Positions 1 to 12,637 of a DNA stretch of 64,000 bases are shown here, piece by piece. Under the pieces are notes generated by a model. It made no database searches. It saw only the letters and a list, made by a program, of their open reading frames with translations, and was not told where the DNA came from. A program made the translations under genes and the position numbers. The stretch covers positions 2,745,501-2,809,500 of the forward strand of contig OY741266.1 of the NCBI GenBank assembly GCA_963514095.1, read 5' to 3'. Origin of the DNA: Eutrigla gurnardus (lineage: Eukaryota; Chordata; Actinopteri; Perciformes; Triglidae). Numbering within the stretch: the first letter of the stretch is position 1; each line of letters starts with the position of its first letter.

Positions 1-2
1 TA

Positions 3-122
3 CTGTCTCCTCTCCTGTTCACTGTATACACCACTGACTTTAAGTACAACCCCGGGTCATGTTCTGACGACTCGGCTGTTGTCGGGTTTATAAGTGGTCT
101 GGACAGAATCACCTGCGGCTGA
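3..122 (+). pseudogene. LINE reverse transcriptase fragment
   Basis: A 39-codon open stretch runs in from the window edge and ends at TGA (120-122). It reads LSPLLFTVYTTDFKYN and then SDDSAVVGFISGLD, which resembles the segment just before and at the catalytic (F/Y)ADD box of fish non-LTR reverse transcriptases (LSPLLF-Y-D followed by ADD-AVVG). The Ala of ADD is replaced by Ser, and the frame stops soon after the box. It is a dead scrap of a CR1/L2/Rex1-like LINE; the upstream part, if present, lies outside the window. The clade cannot be settled from so short a piece. Confidence 0.6.
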
Positions 123-139
123 AGGTATCCCCGCCCTAA

Positions 140-345
140 TGAATGCCCTGCTTTATCATCTATTTTGCTGTAAATGGGACCAAAATGTACTTTATCATGT
201 GGTATTTAAGGCTGGAAACACACGTTTGAGACCATAAACTCATGGTTACAATGTTTACTGAGGTATAAATCAAGTGAGAATTAAGGTTATTTGCATATAG
301 ATTTACAGGCAACCTTTTTGGAACCAGAGGAGTCACTGGAGCAGC
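140..345 (+). repeat. Family A dispersed repeat, 3' part
   Basis: Diverged partial copy of the commonest repeat in this window. It shares the order: 'ccataatgtacta' block, 'gctgga', 'gagaccataaactcat', 'acaatgtttactgag', then 'ccagaggagtc'. The complete copies at 56626-57185 and 33565-34112 (reverse strand) define the family. No coding capacity is seen. Confidence 0.6.
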
Positions 346-1053
346 CTTCTGCGGTGGATGAACTCCTGAACTCTTCTTGACTCCCTATAAAATAAAGAAA
401 ATCAACTGTTTGTTTATGCACAGCAGGAACGGATACGTCACTTATGTGCATTTTTTAGCTGGCTACTCAAGATACTCCATGAATAATAGAGTGCATCCAT
501 TTTTCCCCATGTTCTCCTGCTCCACTGGGGGTTTAGCGTCATTTTCAATTTGCCGTCCACTTCTCACCATTGACCTATTTATTGTTGGTTCACACTCGCT
601 GTGTTGCTGTCAACCTGACCAGCTAACCCCCTGCAACGCCTGGCCATCTGGGAGCTGCACAAGGAGTGAGGGTTCAAACTAATATTAGAAAACACAAGTA
701 GGTCTACATTATGTTTGAGAGGAATGGGTCATTTCACTCCCTTTTGCATTTTTTTTTTTCAGAAAAAAGTATGCTGTTGTCCCAGTCAGTTTTGTAAACA
801 TATGTTGGCAAGGGAAAGAAGTAATTAATTACATTTAATCTTGTTACTGCAACAAAGTCTAATTTTCTAGTATTTTCTGAGTAAATCAATTATTATAAAA
901 GCCAATAAAATGTGCACATTAAAATCAAGTCTGGGTCGTGACCCGGGTCAAGTGGCCTGGGTGGAGCTAGCTGGGTATCAAGTTTAACAGAGTATCATTT
1001 CTTAGTAAGCCAACATCAATAACAAGCACACTCGCTCAACATGAGGAACATTG
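346..1053. other. Unrecognised AT-rich sequence
   Basis: No gene or named repeat is seen. An open frame at 377-682 (101 codons) has no recognisable domain, no splice context and low-complexity composition, and is treated as chance. A short GC-rich palindromic patch (GGGTCGTGACCC) lies near 934. Confidence 0.5.
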
Positions 1054-1366
1054 CGACTGTGGCTCAGTTGGTAGAGCGGGTTGGCCAATGTTCGGTGGGT
1101 CGGCGGTTTAATCCCCGCCCTTGTCACTGTGTCATGGTCATTGTGTCCTTGGGCGAGACACTTCACTCAGCTTGCCTCGTGTGAATGTGTATGACTGTTG
1201 TACGTTTGAGGTGGTGGTCGGAGGGGCCGTAGGTGCAGAATGGCAGCCACACTTCTGTCAGTCTGCCCCCAGGGCAGCTGTGGCTGCCATCGTAGTTTAC
1301 CACCACCGGTATGACTGTGTGTGAATGAATGGAACCTGGAACCCTGTCAGAGTGCTTTGGGTTCCC
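1054..1366 (+). mobile_element. tRNA-derived SINE
   Basis: The head carries both RNA polymerase III boxes: A box TGGCTCAGTTGG (about 1059-1070) and B box GGTTTAATCCC (about 1106-1116), spaced as in a tRNA. The body follows the pattern of a common fish SINE: a 'gtgtccttgggcgagacact' block, a 'cagggcagctgtggctgcc' block, then 'gtgtgaatgaatgg' and 'agtgctttggg'. It is not a functional tRNA gene: the anticodon arm does not fold cleanly and the sequence continues about 230 bp past the tRNA part. The end point is approximate because no poly(A) tail or target duplication is clear. Confidence 0.7.
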
Positions 1367-4300
1367 ATGGCTGCATCTCATTGGACAAAAGTTCCCTGGC
1401 TCTGATCGGACTTTGTAACCAGGAAGCAGTGAGATAAACAAGCTTGTATGTGAACGTGCTCAAGTCTGGTTTACGAGCCACAATTCAATGTAGAGAAGAA
1501 GATACTGGTCAGAGAATGACTTCCCAACACTCCCAGTATGAATATGAGGAAGACGTACTGGGAGACATTGGACATCATTCATTTATGGAGACTGTTGAGT
1601 CGTATCAGTATGATATTGAGTCTGAAATTCACTAATTAAATATGGACAAAACGTAAACATACAAACAATCATAAAAATCATTATCAGGTTTCTGTAAGCT
1701 AGGTGGCTGATGCTGTTGATGGACAATGACATGTGGTAACACTGGTATGGTCCTTTAGGTACTTTTTCCTCACTGATATTGGACCACACACGTTCAGTGT
1801 TTCAGTTCTGTTAGAGAACAAAAGTCCTGATCAATTGTGTGACAATGGAAGAAAAGACTGATATTTGAGTACATTTTACCTTTACTTGAGTGAAATAACA
1901 CTACATTTTCCATCCCTGTCTAAATGTTTGCCCTTAACTGTAAATATACATGAAGCACAGGGGATTTTGTGTTTACCGGTAGGATATTCCAGCCTCTGTG
2001 TTTTTCATCATCAAATTAAGATTCTGGTCTTTTTCCAATCTGTTTCAGGCTTCTTGTTGTTTTATTCATTGTTTGCATGTCATGCAGCAAGTGGATTTGT
2101 TGGATATGTTCTCACCCCTCTCAAAAGGAAAACACGACCAAAATAATACACATCATTTCTGGTGTCGTCCCTTTGTAGTGTTTGGCAAATGCAAAACGGT
2201 TGGATCTCGGAGCGTGTTGGCAGCATGACCGTTTAGCTCAGTCAGGAGCTGAATTTTTTTTTTTTTTAACAACTCGAAATTTGCTACTCATGTATGCATC
2301 ATCCAGAGCAGTAGATCCATCACTCCAACCTCATCAGCCAGCAATCTCCTCATGCTGTTTTCAACTTGGGGCCAATAGTCAACGATTTGACGAGTTGATC
2401 TCAGGACCCTGATTTGACTTCCAATCTCACAGTTCAACCATCACAAATCACCTACTGTATATAGCCCTTACCAGGCATGGGACGATAATTATTCTGGTTG
2501 TCATCAAAATATGCTTAAAACTCTTGAACACACCGGAATCACATTACATTTCCTCACGAAACATGTCTCTTCCATTGCATCACAGATACGCATCTTTTTT
2601 ACTGAACATACTGAAAGTGAAAAACTAAAACGACCTCAATAATGTAATCATAAATCATATGCATCTCCCTGCATAAATAATGCTAAATACATTTAAAATA
2701 CACATAAAATACATGGTACTTCCAGTATTTCTTTAAATCCGACTCCATTTTTCCACCTTTCTGCCTTTACAGTGAGATCGACAGCTTTGTAAAACTCATG
2801 ATGATATTTAGAATTTTCATGAACATGAAAATTCACCACAATTGTGAGTATTGTGAGGTTGTTTTTTTAACCCCAAACTACTTTAAAATCCCATATCATC
2901 TAAATTAAAATATCAGATTAATACTGCGGATACAAATCTGAAAGTAATTAATTTGCTTTCAATCAATGTCCTTGTGTGTAAAAAAATAAAATCACCATGT
3001 AGACGTCGATATCCTCAGAAAGGCTAAATGACATAAGGCTACGCTTTCAAAATCAGAGAATACATTAATTAAAATCAGCACTCAGATACAAAGCAGCCAT
3101 TTTAGGTCTGCAGCTCTCTCCCTCTCCCTGTTGTTGGCTGCCCATTCACTTCCCTGTCAGTTCCCTTCTGAATGTGCTTTGGAATGGAATTAGGACCAAA
3201 AAAGCCATTTCCACAAAAAGCAAGCAAGTAGGCTATAATAAACACTATCTGAGTCCCAATTCAGCGGCCGTATTTTTCAGAGACTGCATTTGAATGCGTC
3301 ACAGCTGCAGCAACAAGGCCGTTCCATTTCAATTACTCCTTCAAGTGCAGAATAGAAATGTGTCCTTCTCTTCCCGGATTCAGAGGATCCCACTGATGGA
3401 TCCTTCATGGCCCAGCCTATCCCCAACATTCAATGATTGGATTTGAATCAACATGGTAGTGGGAGATGTGGCAAAATATACTCCCGCCTGAAATATAGAA
3501 TACGCTGACGGTGACAATGGTATTCTCCATCATAATATAAATTATAAAGCATAAAATATGATCTCTGGCTCCCTTAACGTTAGTGACCTCTTCTGTGCTC
3601 TATTTTTGTCAACGACAGCTTGTTGCTAGACGAAGGAACCGGAAAGGTGACACAAACAGGAAATCCACTGTAGACCAGACCGTTTCACCGTCTTTAAAGA
3701 ACCCCCACAAAATAATTTGATTCAATAAGAAATCCATCAATACCACTTTTTTTCAGACCAAGTACAAATACTTATATTTCCAAGTACAAATACTTACATT
3801 TCCACTAGACGTGTGTTTAGCTTCATACTGCAGCTGCTGATACATGATGATTCACCATGTTTGTTTATCAGGTTATTGTTGCAGCAGAGTCGTTGTATGA
3901 GTACATGAGCACTACTATCGGTGTCTCCCTAGATTCAATAACAAGGCAAGACTTGACCAATCAGATTTGAGGACAGAAATTCATACTTCGACCTCTTCCA
4001 CTCATTTCCTGTTTCTCAGAATTTCACCTGCTCACTGAGAACTCATTTCAAATGAAAAGGGCCATTGTTGTATTTGGGATTGGAGGGAGGGAGGGAGGGG
4101 GGTGACTCCCTTCGTTTAGCACGACCTTCCGCATGGCAATATCAGGGCAACACTTTGGTTTATTGTCACAGGGGAAAGATGCGGGCAAGGGCACCCTGAG
4201 AATGAGCTCTCGGTGTAGACGGAGGGCACGTTATGTCACCGGATTAATTGATGAGACTAAATGGTGACATAACGTAACGATGGCAGCCGCCCATGCCAGT

Positions 4301-7162
4301 TCATCACCTCTGGGTTAGAGACGAGCAGGGAGGAGGACGTTTTCCTGGCAGAAGAAAAACCACTGCTCTCCTCTGTTCCTGTTAAGCTTGCCATTTTTTC
4401 TCCCAGATCACATTACGGTTCTTCAGCTGCAGCTATTACTTAATAAACCCACTGATAACATTACCAGTCAGCATATTTGCAGAATATGAAGCAAAAAAAG
4501 GAATTCCAGCTGACGGTTCATTCCAAACAATAGCCATAGCTGGCTTTAGTTAAACACAACAGTGCTTTGCCTTTGGGCTTCTTTTTTTTTTTTTTGGTCA
4601 CGTCTTGTAATTTAATTAAATCTATAAACATTCAGTCACAATATTCCCTCTCTGTGCTTAAAGCTTCTCTGTCAACAGTGCAAACTTGAGGCTTTGTGTG
4701 CTTTAGGCTCGAGGGCTTCTTCGCCAGCTTTTACATTTTTTTTCCTCCTCCTCTTTGTTATGTAGACCAAACAAAATGAATGCTCCTCCGAGAGCCTTGG
4801 CAGAGACAGGATGCAACTCCTCAGGCCGTGAATCCTAATGACTCGTAAATAAATATATAATATCACCACTTCACTAATTGTACCACGGATCCCACAGTGA
4901 GCGCGTTTCCTCTCACATCATGTCACCCAGGTCTTTAACTGCATGCGGCCTGTCAGCTGGAACGAGGGCGTCGGTTGTTTCATCTCCAAAAAATCTATTG
5001 ATTTATTATTATTTCATGATATATGGCATCTGTGTGATGAAATACTTGATGAAACCTCAAAGAAAATTCTCTTTAGATCCATCAAATTAATTATCGCGAG
5101 GAATAGTCCACATGTGGCAATCAATAGAGTCGTCCCACATGCTGTAGGTGATGAATGTACAGTACGCTTCCTTGGGAGTCGCGGTGTAGTGATCCAGGAA
5201 GCAGCTTTAAATGTGGTCTGTTTGCTTTTTTTGTGCCAGGGATGGACAGCCTTTAAATAGCCCAATTAGCATTCTTGGCTTAAAGGCGAGACAAAGCTGG
5301 CACACGTCTGTCCCTCAGTCTGGAGGAGTGCTCCTCCGTTCCGAGGATACATCTTTGGTTTCACGCTTCGACAGCAGAGCAGACTGTACACACAGATGAA
5401 ATGGCAACGTGAAGATTTCCTTCACGGGGAGATGTAGGAAAATCCCCTTTTAATTCAGTCTGATCCAGGGTATTACACTCTGGAAGAGCTTTGCCAATTG
5501 TCATTTAGCTCAACTTGATTTTCAGGTATTTAAAAAAAGAGGAAAGGGGGAGAATCTCCATATTCCCCTGCACAATTAAGAAACCGTGGCTGTTATCAGT
5601 TCACATCCTCTGGTCATGAAACACAATCCTTGTTTTAACAGTCATTGTGTGGGTTGGTTTAGTTACACAGGCACAGAAACACCACGAGTATCAGCTGCGA
5701 TGCTTTCACAGGCAGTCTGTAAACAAGGCCTCCGTCTGGATTTGAAATCCAGGGGTCCAAGTCAGTCTGAGCCCTGCACTATGAAGCAGGATTAGGGGTT
5801 CGCAAGCTAACGTCAGCTTTAACTGTTCAACTCAGTCCGTTGACAGTGGTTGACTTCTTACAAGGTAAATCGCCATGGGAACAGATGCTGCTCAACTAAT
5901 GTGCTCAGGAGCAGCTTATGCTCAAGATAAGAGATCTACTTGTACAAAAGCACCAATCAAACGCATAATGACACAAATAAGGTAAAGTCATAATGCAGAA
6001 CGAAAGAAACACAGTTTAAGTTGCTAAATGCAGAAAGGACAGCTGGTAAAGAAAAGAAATGAATGACCGACTATGTGAATGTGTCAATTAATTATATAAC
6101 TGCCACATACATACATGTATTCTTATGGCTTGTATGCCAACATTTAAGGCTTATTCTTTCTTCTTAATGAACTTCAGTGTATATTCTCTCATCATATTTT
6201 CATATACTGCATTCCCTGTGTCAGATTCTTCAGCTGTATGTTACAGTGCGTCACGTCTGAGTCACTGGTGCCTCGCAGTCCTGCAGACTGTCTGCATTCC
6301 TTTGCTACTTTTCTGTTGCTGTGGGTGATTATAAGATGAGAAAGTAAGCCTGCTTCGAATCTTCTTATATTCATCTTGCTAAAAAATATTTTAAAATATT
6401 GTCACACACAACATTATTTTCCCAAGGGGGATGATTAAAGTAGCTTCCATTTTATAACAATGCATCTAAGTAACACATTCATTTAAAGGATTACACAAAT
6501 GTGACTAGTCAGTCTGATGGATCTCTGGCTGAGCCAGTATATTATAAACCTATTCATTTACACATTTGCCATCTGTCCTTCCTGCATTTGGCAACTCTGT
6601 TGCTTTGAGTCTGATTATGTGTTTAACCTCTTCGTATGTGTCTCATATTATAGTTTGCTCTTTGTTTTTAATAGTAGTTTGTGATTGGTCATATGCTGTA
6701 AACTCTGCCCCTTTCATGTGAACGTGCTCAGAGCCAGATTGAGATACACTGGTTGATTAACTACCACTACTGTTAATGCTACTACTACTATACTACTACC
6801 AACACCAAATGCAGTTGGAACCCAAGCTGCATGATTAGGCAGTTTTTTCTAGCTGCTGTCGCTGTAACACTTGTCCCTGGGTGATGTTGGGACTTTGAAA
6901 TTGTATGAACTCATGAAATCATGAGCGTATTCTAGTGCTGCACAATGTGGTAAGTGTCCTGAGATGACTTCTGTTGTGATATGACAGAGTCCATTGTCGT
7001 AGGATTGCTTAGCAGGATTACAGTTGGGGGGTCAGTTAAAGCCTAAATTACACTGGATGTGTTGAACTCGCTTTGTACAGAGATCTGGTCTCCTTAAAAC
7101 TACGATCCCACAAAACAAAAAAGTTTCTTACATTTCTTTCTACATTTTTTTCTTATGTATTC

Positions 7163-7165
<3 letters not shown>
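1367..7165. other. Long stretch without recognised genes
   Basis: About 5.8 kb of AT-rich DNA with only short chance frames (each under 110 codons). Small points: 1866-1925 resembles the end of a common fish repeat ('acttgagtgaaata...ctacatttt'); 3763-3806 holds a short tandem duplication of 'caagtacaaatactta'; 4076-4099 is a (GGGA)n run; 6776-6800 is an irregular (CTA)n. Conserved non-coding elements could lie here but cannot be recognised without an alignment. Confidence 0.5.

Positions 7166-7239
<74 letters not shown>
7166..7239. repeat. (TA)37 microsatellite
   Basis: Uninterrupted 74-bp run of alternating T and A. Such a run can extrude a cruciform and is often unstable in length between individuals. 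The isoleucine/tyrosine-rich open frame across it is an artefact of the repeat. Confidence 0.97.
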
Positions 7240-7245
<6 letters not shown>

Positions 7246-7309
7246 TTCTTGCCTATTCTTTTAATTTGACCAAACAATATATAAACGTATTGTGATGTAT
7301 TAGTATTCA

Positions 7310-7640
7310 AACAATTAATTAATCCAGAATTTCAAATAAATAAATAACAAAAAAGTAAATAAACCTGAGTGGAAAACAAACAAACAGGAAATTAAGAAAG
7401 AATAAATAACAATCAAAATAAGTAAACAACAATAAACAAACAATGATAATTTGACCCCTTCATCCCTGTACCCTGTAAGAGTAATTTCCTTATATTTCTT
7501 TTTGAACTGTTTGGACATTACTTGAGGTCTTCATTCAAGCTGTTCCATATTTAAACTGCTGTTTTAAGCCCTCTCTCTAAGTTACATAGAGATGGAACTA
7601 AAGTGTGTGTAGAAGCCAGAGACTGTCTTCATATCATTGA
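7310..7640 (-). mobile_element. Degenerate LINE 3' end, same family as 40490-43951
   Basis: The reverse strand reads IWNSLNEDLK, then FKKKYKEITLTGYRDEG, a diverged match to the last residues of the LINE ORF2 at 40.5-43.4 kb (LWNSLKEELK and FKKRFKEMILERYRDEGV). After the stop comes an AT-rich (T/A)n-type 3' untranslated region resembling that of the larger copy. In-frame stops and a frame change show it is long dead. Everything upstream of the last 60 or so codons is missing, as expected for 5' truncation during reverse transcription. Confidence 0.65.
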
Positions 7641-7689
7641 CTTCACTTTGTATGCAATGGTGTGAAGCCTCGAACCTTAACTGATTCCA

Positions 7690-8610
7690 CAAGGGTGAGA
7701 AGCTGTGAGGGTTTCAAATGGTTTTGTGGTAATTTATCTTGTTACTTTGATGACACCAAACATGTAATTCTTCATGTTTTCCTGCCTGATTTGAACTCCT
7801 TGCAGGCCATATGAGAGATAAGTGTGAAATGATCTATTAACTTGTTTTTGGCAAAACAGGAATGAGCAAAATTAGAAGAAATGATTCATGAATCAACCAG
7901 GTGTGTAATATTCCACTGATTTCATGTGTTTTAATATTGCATCTTAAATCCTTCGTGTCTGTGTAAATGTAATGTGCCTGGATGAACACCCACGGCCGTC
8001 CCCTTGGTTTCCCTCCAGGGTTTCCCCATGTTTAATGTCACAACGCTATGAATTATGGGTGACTCCCTCAAGCAAAGTCAACAGAAATGTGGACCCAAGC
8101 ACAATGTCCCCTCTAAGGCCCTCAGCCCTGAACCCTCAGGGACTAGGGCAAATGGTTGAGTGTGAGAGACTACAAGGGCTTTAAATAGTATACATACAAA
8201 TAGGACAGCTCTGAACATGTTGGATAAAATGTGGGGTTTTATTTGATATTTTTTCCTGCCTGACTTCAACGTCTTTCAGGCTCTTGTTGTGCTGGATGAG
8301 AGATGATCGTCAAATAATCGATTTCCTTGTTTGAATCAAAACAAGCTTCAATAGGCAGAATTAAAGAAATGGTTGACACCTAGTTTAGGTGTGTTATATA
8401 GTCCATTCCTTTGCTTTTTAGTCTTTTACGTTCCAAATTAAAACCTTAATGTTTATGTTTCTGTGTAATACAAAATGCCTACGCTTTGTTGACCTCTTTT
8501 TAAAACAGAGGGAAACCCTGCATTTAATTGATTGATGGGTGGTTCCCTCAGACAAAGTCTGCAGTGTCCATGCATTTGGTTGGCTTTTTAAAGCGGTATT
8601 AAGCCGACCG
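7690..8610 (+). repeat. Family B dispersed repeat, two tandem units
   Basis: Two diverged units of roughly 450-480 bp lie head to tail. Shared blocks in order: 'ctttgatgacac', 'tttcctgcctga', 'ccaggtgtgt(a)', 'tgttaat/tgtctgtgtaa', 'tgtcacaacgctatgaatt', 'actccctca-gcaaagtc', 'aaccctcaggg' and 'aggacagctctgaacatg'. A third copy is at 51730-52440. The blocks resemble the interiors of fish non-autonomous DNA transposons, but no clean terminal inverted repeat could be found, so the class is left open. Confidence 0.55.
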
Positions 8611-8629
8611 GCACTCACAGACCCAGAGG

Positions 8630-9870
8630 TAGACTTTTCTTATAACTCACAGGCTTTTGCAATTTCTCATGACTTCATAGACCATGTTACATCTTGCCTT
8701 GATCTGTATCTGGAGGATTAGGGTATGGGTCAGCTGTTCTGAGGTTCGGGTGCTCTGCCATGTTTTTCATCCAGGTTTAGTGTTTCCTGCTTTTAGTTTG
8801 TAAGTTTATTCTCCCCTTGTTCATGTCCCGTCTTCAGGCCTTTGTTGCTGGTCTTCCTCGCCCTGATTAGTTTCTCACCTGTTCCCACTTCCCAATAGTC
8901 AGAGACTACATATACCAGCCAAGTTATTTCATTTGCTCTTTGATCTTTGCTATATTATATTTTCCCTACTTTATCAGAAACAAACCTTGAAGTGATTTTT
9001 ATTAAATCATTGCATAGTTTTGTCTCCCCCCTCATCTTTCTCTGTGTTGGATTCATCTGTTGACTGCTGTCCAAACATGACATTTGTTTCTAATGACATC
9101 ACATCATTGTTGTTGTATGTGCCGAAATCAAACTTTGTTGTGATTTAATAGCAATAAACAGATAAAAAATTATGCTGAAGTAACAACATAATGACGATGA
9201 TTAGAAAAAAAGCCTGAAGTCATGGTTTGTTAAGTCTGTCCGCAAGGAAGGCTACGCTAACACTGTAGCTGCTCCGTAAACACTGAAAATAACGTTGTCT
9301 CAGCGTAAATACGGCAGTGACCTTGTTGTATGTACTACATCTCTGGTTATACATATATATCTCTGGTCTTACGTTAGGTGTGAAAGCTCTTTAGAGTCTT
9401 GTTTGAACTAAGTAGTTTTGTCGCGTTTACATTTTTTTTTAATTTCATAGTCATTTTCAACCAAACCATGGTTGTGGTGGTCGTGGTGCCTAAACCATGT
9501 AATGTTATGAGGCGTGCTTTGCCGCTTTAAAACTCCGACATCCGGTCCAGGAAAATAGAAACTTTCCGTGGAAACAGAATTGAGAGTTTAATTGAGTTGT
9601 ATGTGAAGGTCATTTTCTAGGAGACAGGCTTGTCATCTACTATAAAAATACTGATCACTGTGGCTGTAAATGAGCCTAAACCAACTGTGTATAATTACTA
9701 GAGAATGTAGAATTTGAACAAAATCTGCCTGTATGTGCAGGAAAACCTGCTTAAAATAGGTGATATCCTCCATTGCCAGTAAACAAGTGTGCCCTTCTGT
9801 GTGAGTTTTCTTTGTTTTGTGACAAAAGCGCACATTTTTTTGTGGTTGTTGTTTTGATTTTTTTTTGCAG
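8630..9870. other. Unrecognised sequence upstream of candidate exon
   Basis: No gene is seen. The stretch 8770-9070 (pyrimidine-rich, with 'cctgattagtttctcacctgttccca' split over two blocks and a late 'aaacaaacct') resembles a diverged copy of a common fish repeat tail, but this is weak. The last 40 bases before 9871 form a polypyrimidine tract suited to a splice acceptor. Confidence 0.4.
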
Positions 9871-9945
9871 CAGAGGGAAAGACTTAAAAGACGTATTTCA
9901 AAATTCACAGAAACTGATGAGCACATAACCTCTCTGTACTCAATG
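9871..9945 (+). CDS. Candidate internal coding exon of an unidentified gene
   Basis: Seen: a T-rich tract ending TTTTTTTTGCAG (acceptor AG at 9869-9870), then exactly 75 bp open in a single frame, then ATG|GTAAGT (donor GT at 9946-9947). Both splice sites match the vertebrate consensus well. The 25 codons read QRERLKRRISKFTETDEH followed by ITSLYSM; the other two frames contain stops. The peptide is basic at its start and lacks low-complexity or repeat character, and 75 bp is a phase-0, frame-preserving length. CAGCAG at the acceptor would allow a one-codon alternative start (NAGNAG). I do not recognise the protein. No neighbouring exon could be picked out, so the flanks would be very long introns. 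It could still be a chance decoy, since splice-like pairs do occur in 64 kb. Confidence 0.33.
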
Positions 9946-11825
9946 GTAAGTTTATATTTGGCAGACTGGATATCAACCTCGAGCATGGTGGGAATCTTAA
10001 TTGAGCCTGTTTTCCAGTGTATATTTGGAAAAGTTGTCATTGAGCACCTTTAAACAGACATCCTTCTACTTCACCAAGATAGAATCCCCGAAACTCACAA
10101 GGAACTTGTAGAGAACAAAGCAGTACCATCTGCAAGCAGGCTTCACCTTTCAGAGCATTCCCACAGCGGAGAAGCAAGTTTTGGGTTCATTGTGTTAGGT
10201 ATCACATCATAAACCTGTCACTTACTTCTGCTGAGCTGAGGTAGGTTGACTCCAGTTAACAAAATCGACAGTTTTAGTGCCAAATATTTTGATGAGTTTG
10301 TTGAAAACGTAGCCACAGTAAAATGAATCAGTATCTTGGAGGATGTTTATTTGATTTGATTTATTTTAATCTATGCCTTAGTTTCTCATTACCCCTCATC
10401 TAGACTTGAAGATGCACATTTGTTGTCATAATTAAAACATTCCAGCTCCACACACAGAATGCAAATACATGTTTTTGAATCAGCTACTTTCCTTACCAAG
10501 TTTACTTCGAGGTAATGTCTGACGCCAGTTCATTAGTGTAGGTTAAATACTGCATGTTGGCTGCCTCAAGGTTGAATCCATGTTTGTTTTACTATTGGCT
10601 ACCCAAATGCAAAAGATGAAAACCATTAAATGGATTTTCATATCACCCACTTGCAACCTTCCCTCTCGCATATGCTGCTGCCGAGGACACTGTTGTGTAA
10701 AGCTGAGTGCACACGGCAGAGAACATTTTTTCTCTCTCTTTGGATTGACCCTGTTTGACCCTCTGGTCACCATATTGAATTTAGGGATTTTTTCCTCATC
10801 ACGCATGGCAGTGCAATTGCACACAGAGGACTAACTGAGCAGAATGACTCCCTGGGCTGAATTCCCTGAAATTGAATTCCAAAGAATAATCACCCAGCAA
10901 TATAATGAGCCGTTACCCATTTGCTAGAATTGTCTCATTTGTCTTGTAAAATGGCCATCGCCTGTAATGTATTATCTTTTACCATCAGAGTTAAGATCAG
11001 GCATGTGTCCCTGAACGCCGTTGTATGGGATAGGAGATGCAACAACCTTTATTTTCAAAAGACCACCTCACAGTTGGTCTATTGTAGCCTCAATACTTTA
11101 TTTGTTATGTTATATCCAGCCCAGTATCCTTGGAATGACATGCATTTTGGTCCACTGGTCAGGACAGTTGATGCCAATGCAGTCAATGATGGACAATGAT
11201 TTATTTTTTTTGGTTTATGGTGGCACGGCCCACTTTGTAGACCAAACTGGAGTTTGGTCCGTCATAGTCCCGCAATGAACAGTTACAGTAACATAGTTGG
11301 AAAGAGAGTTCCATACAGTGTTATTGATTCATGTGCAAGGATACAACCTGTTCACATAGGAATATGAAAGGTTTAACGAACAAGTGAATGAACAATATTG
11401 GTCCTTGCATTCTACTGGCAGCAGGGTTAAGTGTGACAGCAGCAGGAAGGAAGGTCATGCTGTAACCTCCTTCACACAGGTGAAGCAGCCATGGCTGAGA
11501 GAGCCGTTTATATAAGCTGCATGGAACAACACAGGGCCAAGTGGAAGATGCGCTCTATGTAGTCCATCTTCTGCATAGTGTAGTTTGATCATGACACGGC
11601 TATACGAATTCTGTAGCAACCAATTCTCCATCACATCTTTCCTTGATCGCATCATTTTTTCCATCGAGATCAGGGAGAAGTGGTTAGGAAAAGACATTAG
11701 GACGTCATTTTATTTTTTTTCCCCTTTCGAACACAGCCAGTGTGAGGGTGATTAGATGCAGGTAGAACAAATCAAGGCAGCAGGAAGTAAAATAAAACAA
11801 GACACAAGGAGGACATAACTGTAAG
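9946..11825. other. Unrecognised sequence
   Basis: Intron-like or intergenic DNA without recognisable repeats or coding regions. Overlapping frames on both strands at 10543-10834 and 10921-11278 have no domain signature and look like chance openings. Confidence 0.45.
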
Positions 11826-12637
11826 AAGCGGATGTAGTTATTGTCACTCATTGATGTTTTTGGACAACAGTTTTGAAGCCTTGATTTCGGCTTTGTCATC
11901 TTTGATTTTGACTGTTTCTTGATTTTTTTTGCAAATCAGAGAAGGAAGTGACCATATTTGGACTGTGGAGGAGCGACAGGTGGGTCTGACGATCACAAGC
12001 GGCAGAGCAGCACCCTTACTGGATCTGGATCCATCTGGATTCTGCACTGCAAAAATGGAATTTCAAGAAAGTAAAAAAAGCCTTGTATCAAGAAAATAAG
12101 TCTTATTTTTTGTCCAAAAAGAATATTAATCTTGTCAAGCAAGTTTTGCATTAGAAAAAATATCTCATTTTAAGAAAGTATGCCTTACTTTTTCTTGATA
12201 AGATATTCCAGCTAATTTTGAGCTAGAATGAACCAGAAAAAGAGTATAAAAATGTTTTACGATCAAACCCAGCGGGGCACCAAGATTATTTGCCTTATTT
12301 TAAGAGTAAGACCATATGCACAACATCTCAATTCAAGAATGCCATGAAACAAGGACAAAAGTTTTTATTATTAATATTTTCATTTTCATTACAGGACAGT
12401 TGCTTGGTGAGATTGAAAACCATATGGGATATTATGCTGCAAACCAGCTGCAACATGACGCCTCCCGCATGATTTAGTTGCTATGCTGCTACAATAACTG
12501 ATGTATTATTATTTTGATAGTGAGGTTCAAATCAAAACTGGCTTTTCAATCTGTTTGATTATGATGGATCTGGAATGCAGAAGTGCCCTTTTTTTTTGGA
12601 TGTTGAATTGAGCAAAGTTAATAAAAAAAATTAACTG

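Noticed and set aside
377..682. 101-codon open frame near the window start
   Set aside because: No recognisable family and no exon signals; expected by chance in 64 kb.
1054..1126. Functional tRNA gene
   Set aside because: A and B boxes are present, but the tRNA does not fold cleanly and the sequence continues as a SINE body. The same applies to the heads at 12638, 18466 and 59575-59935.
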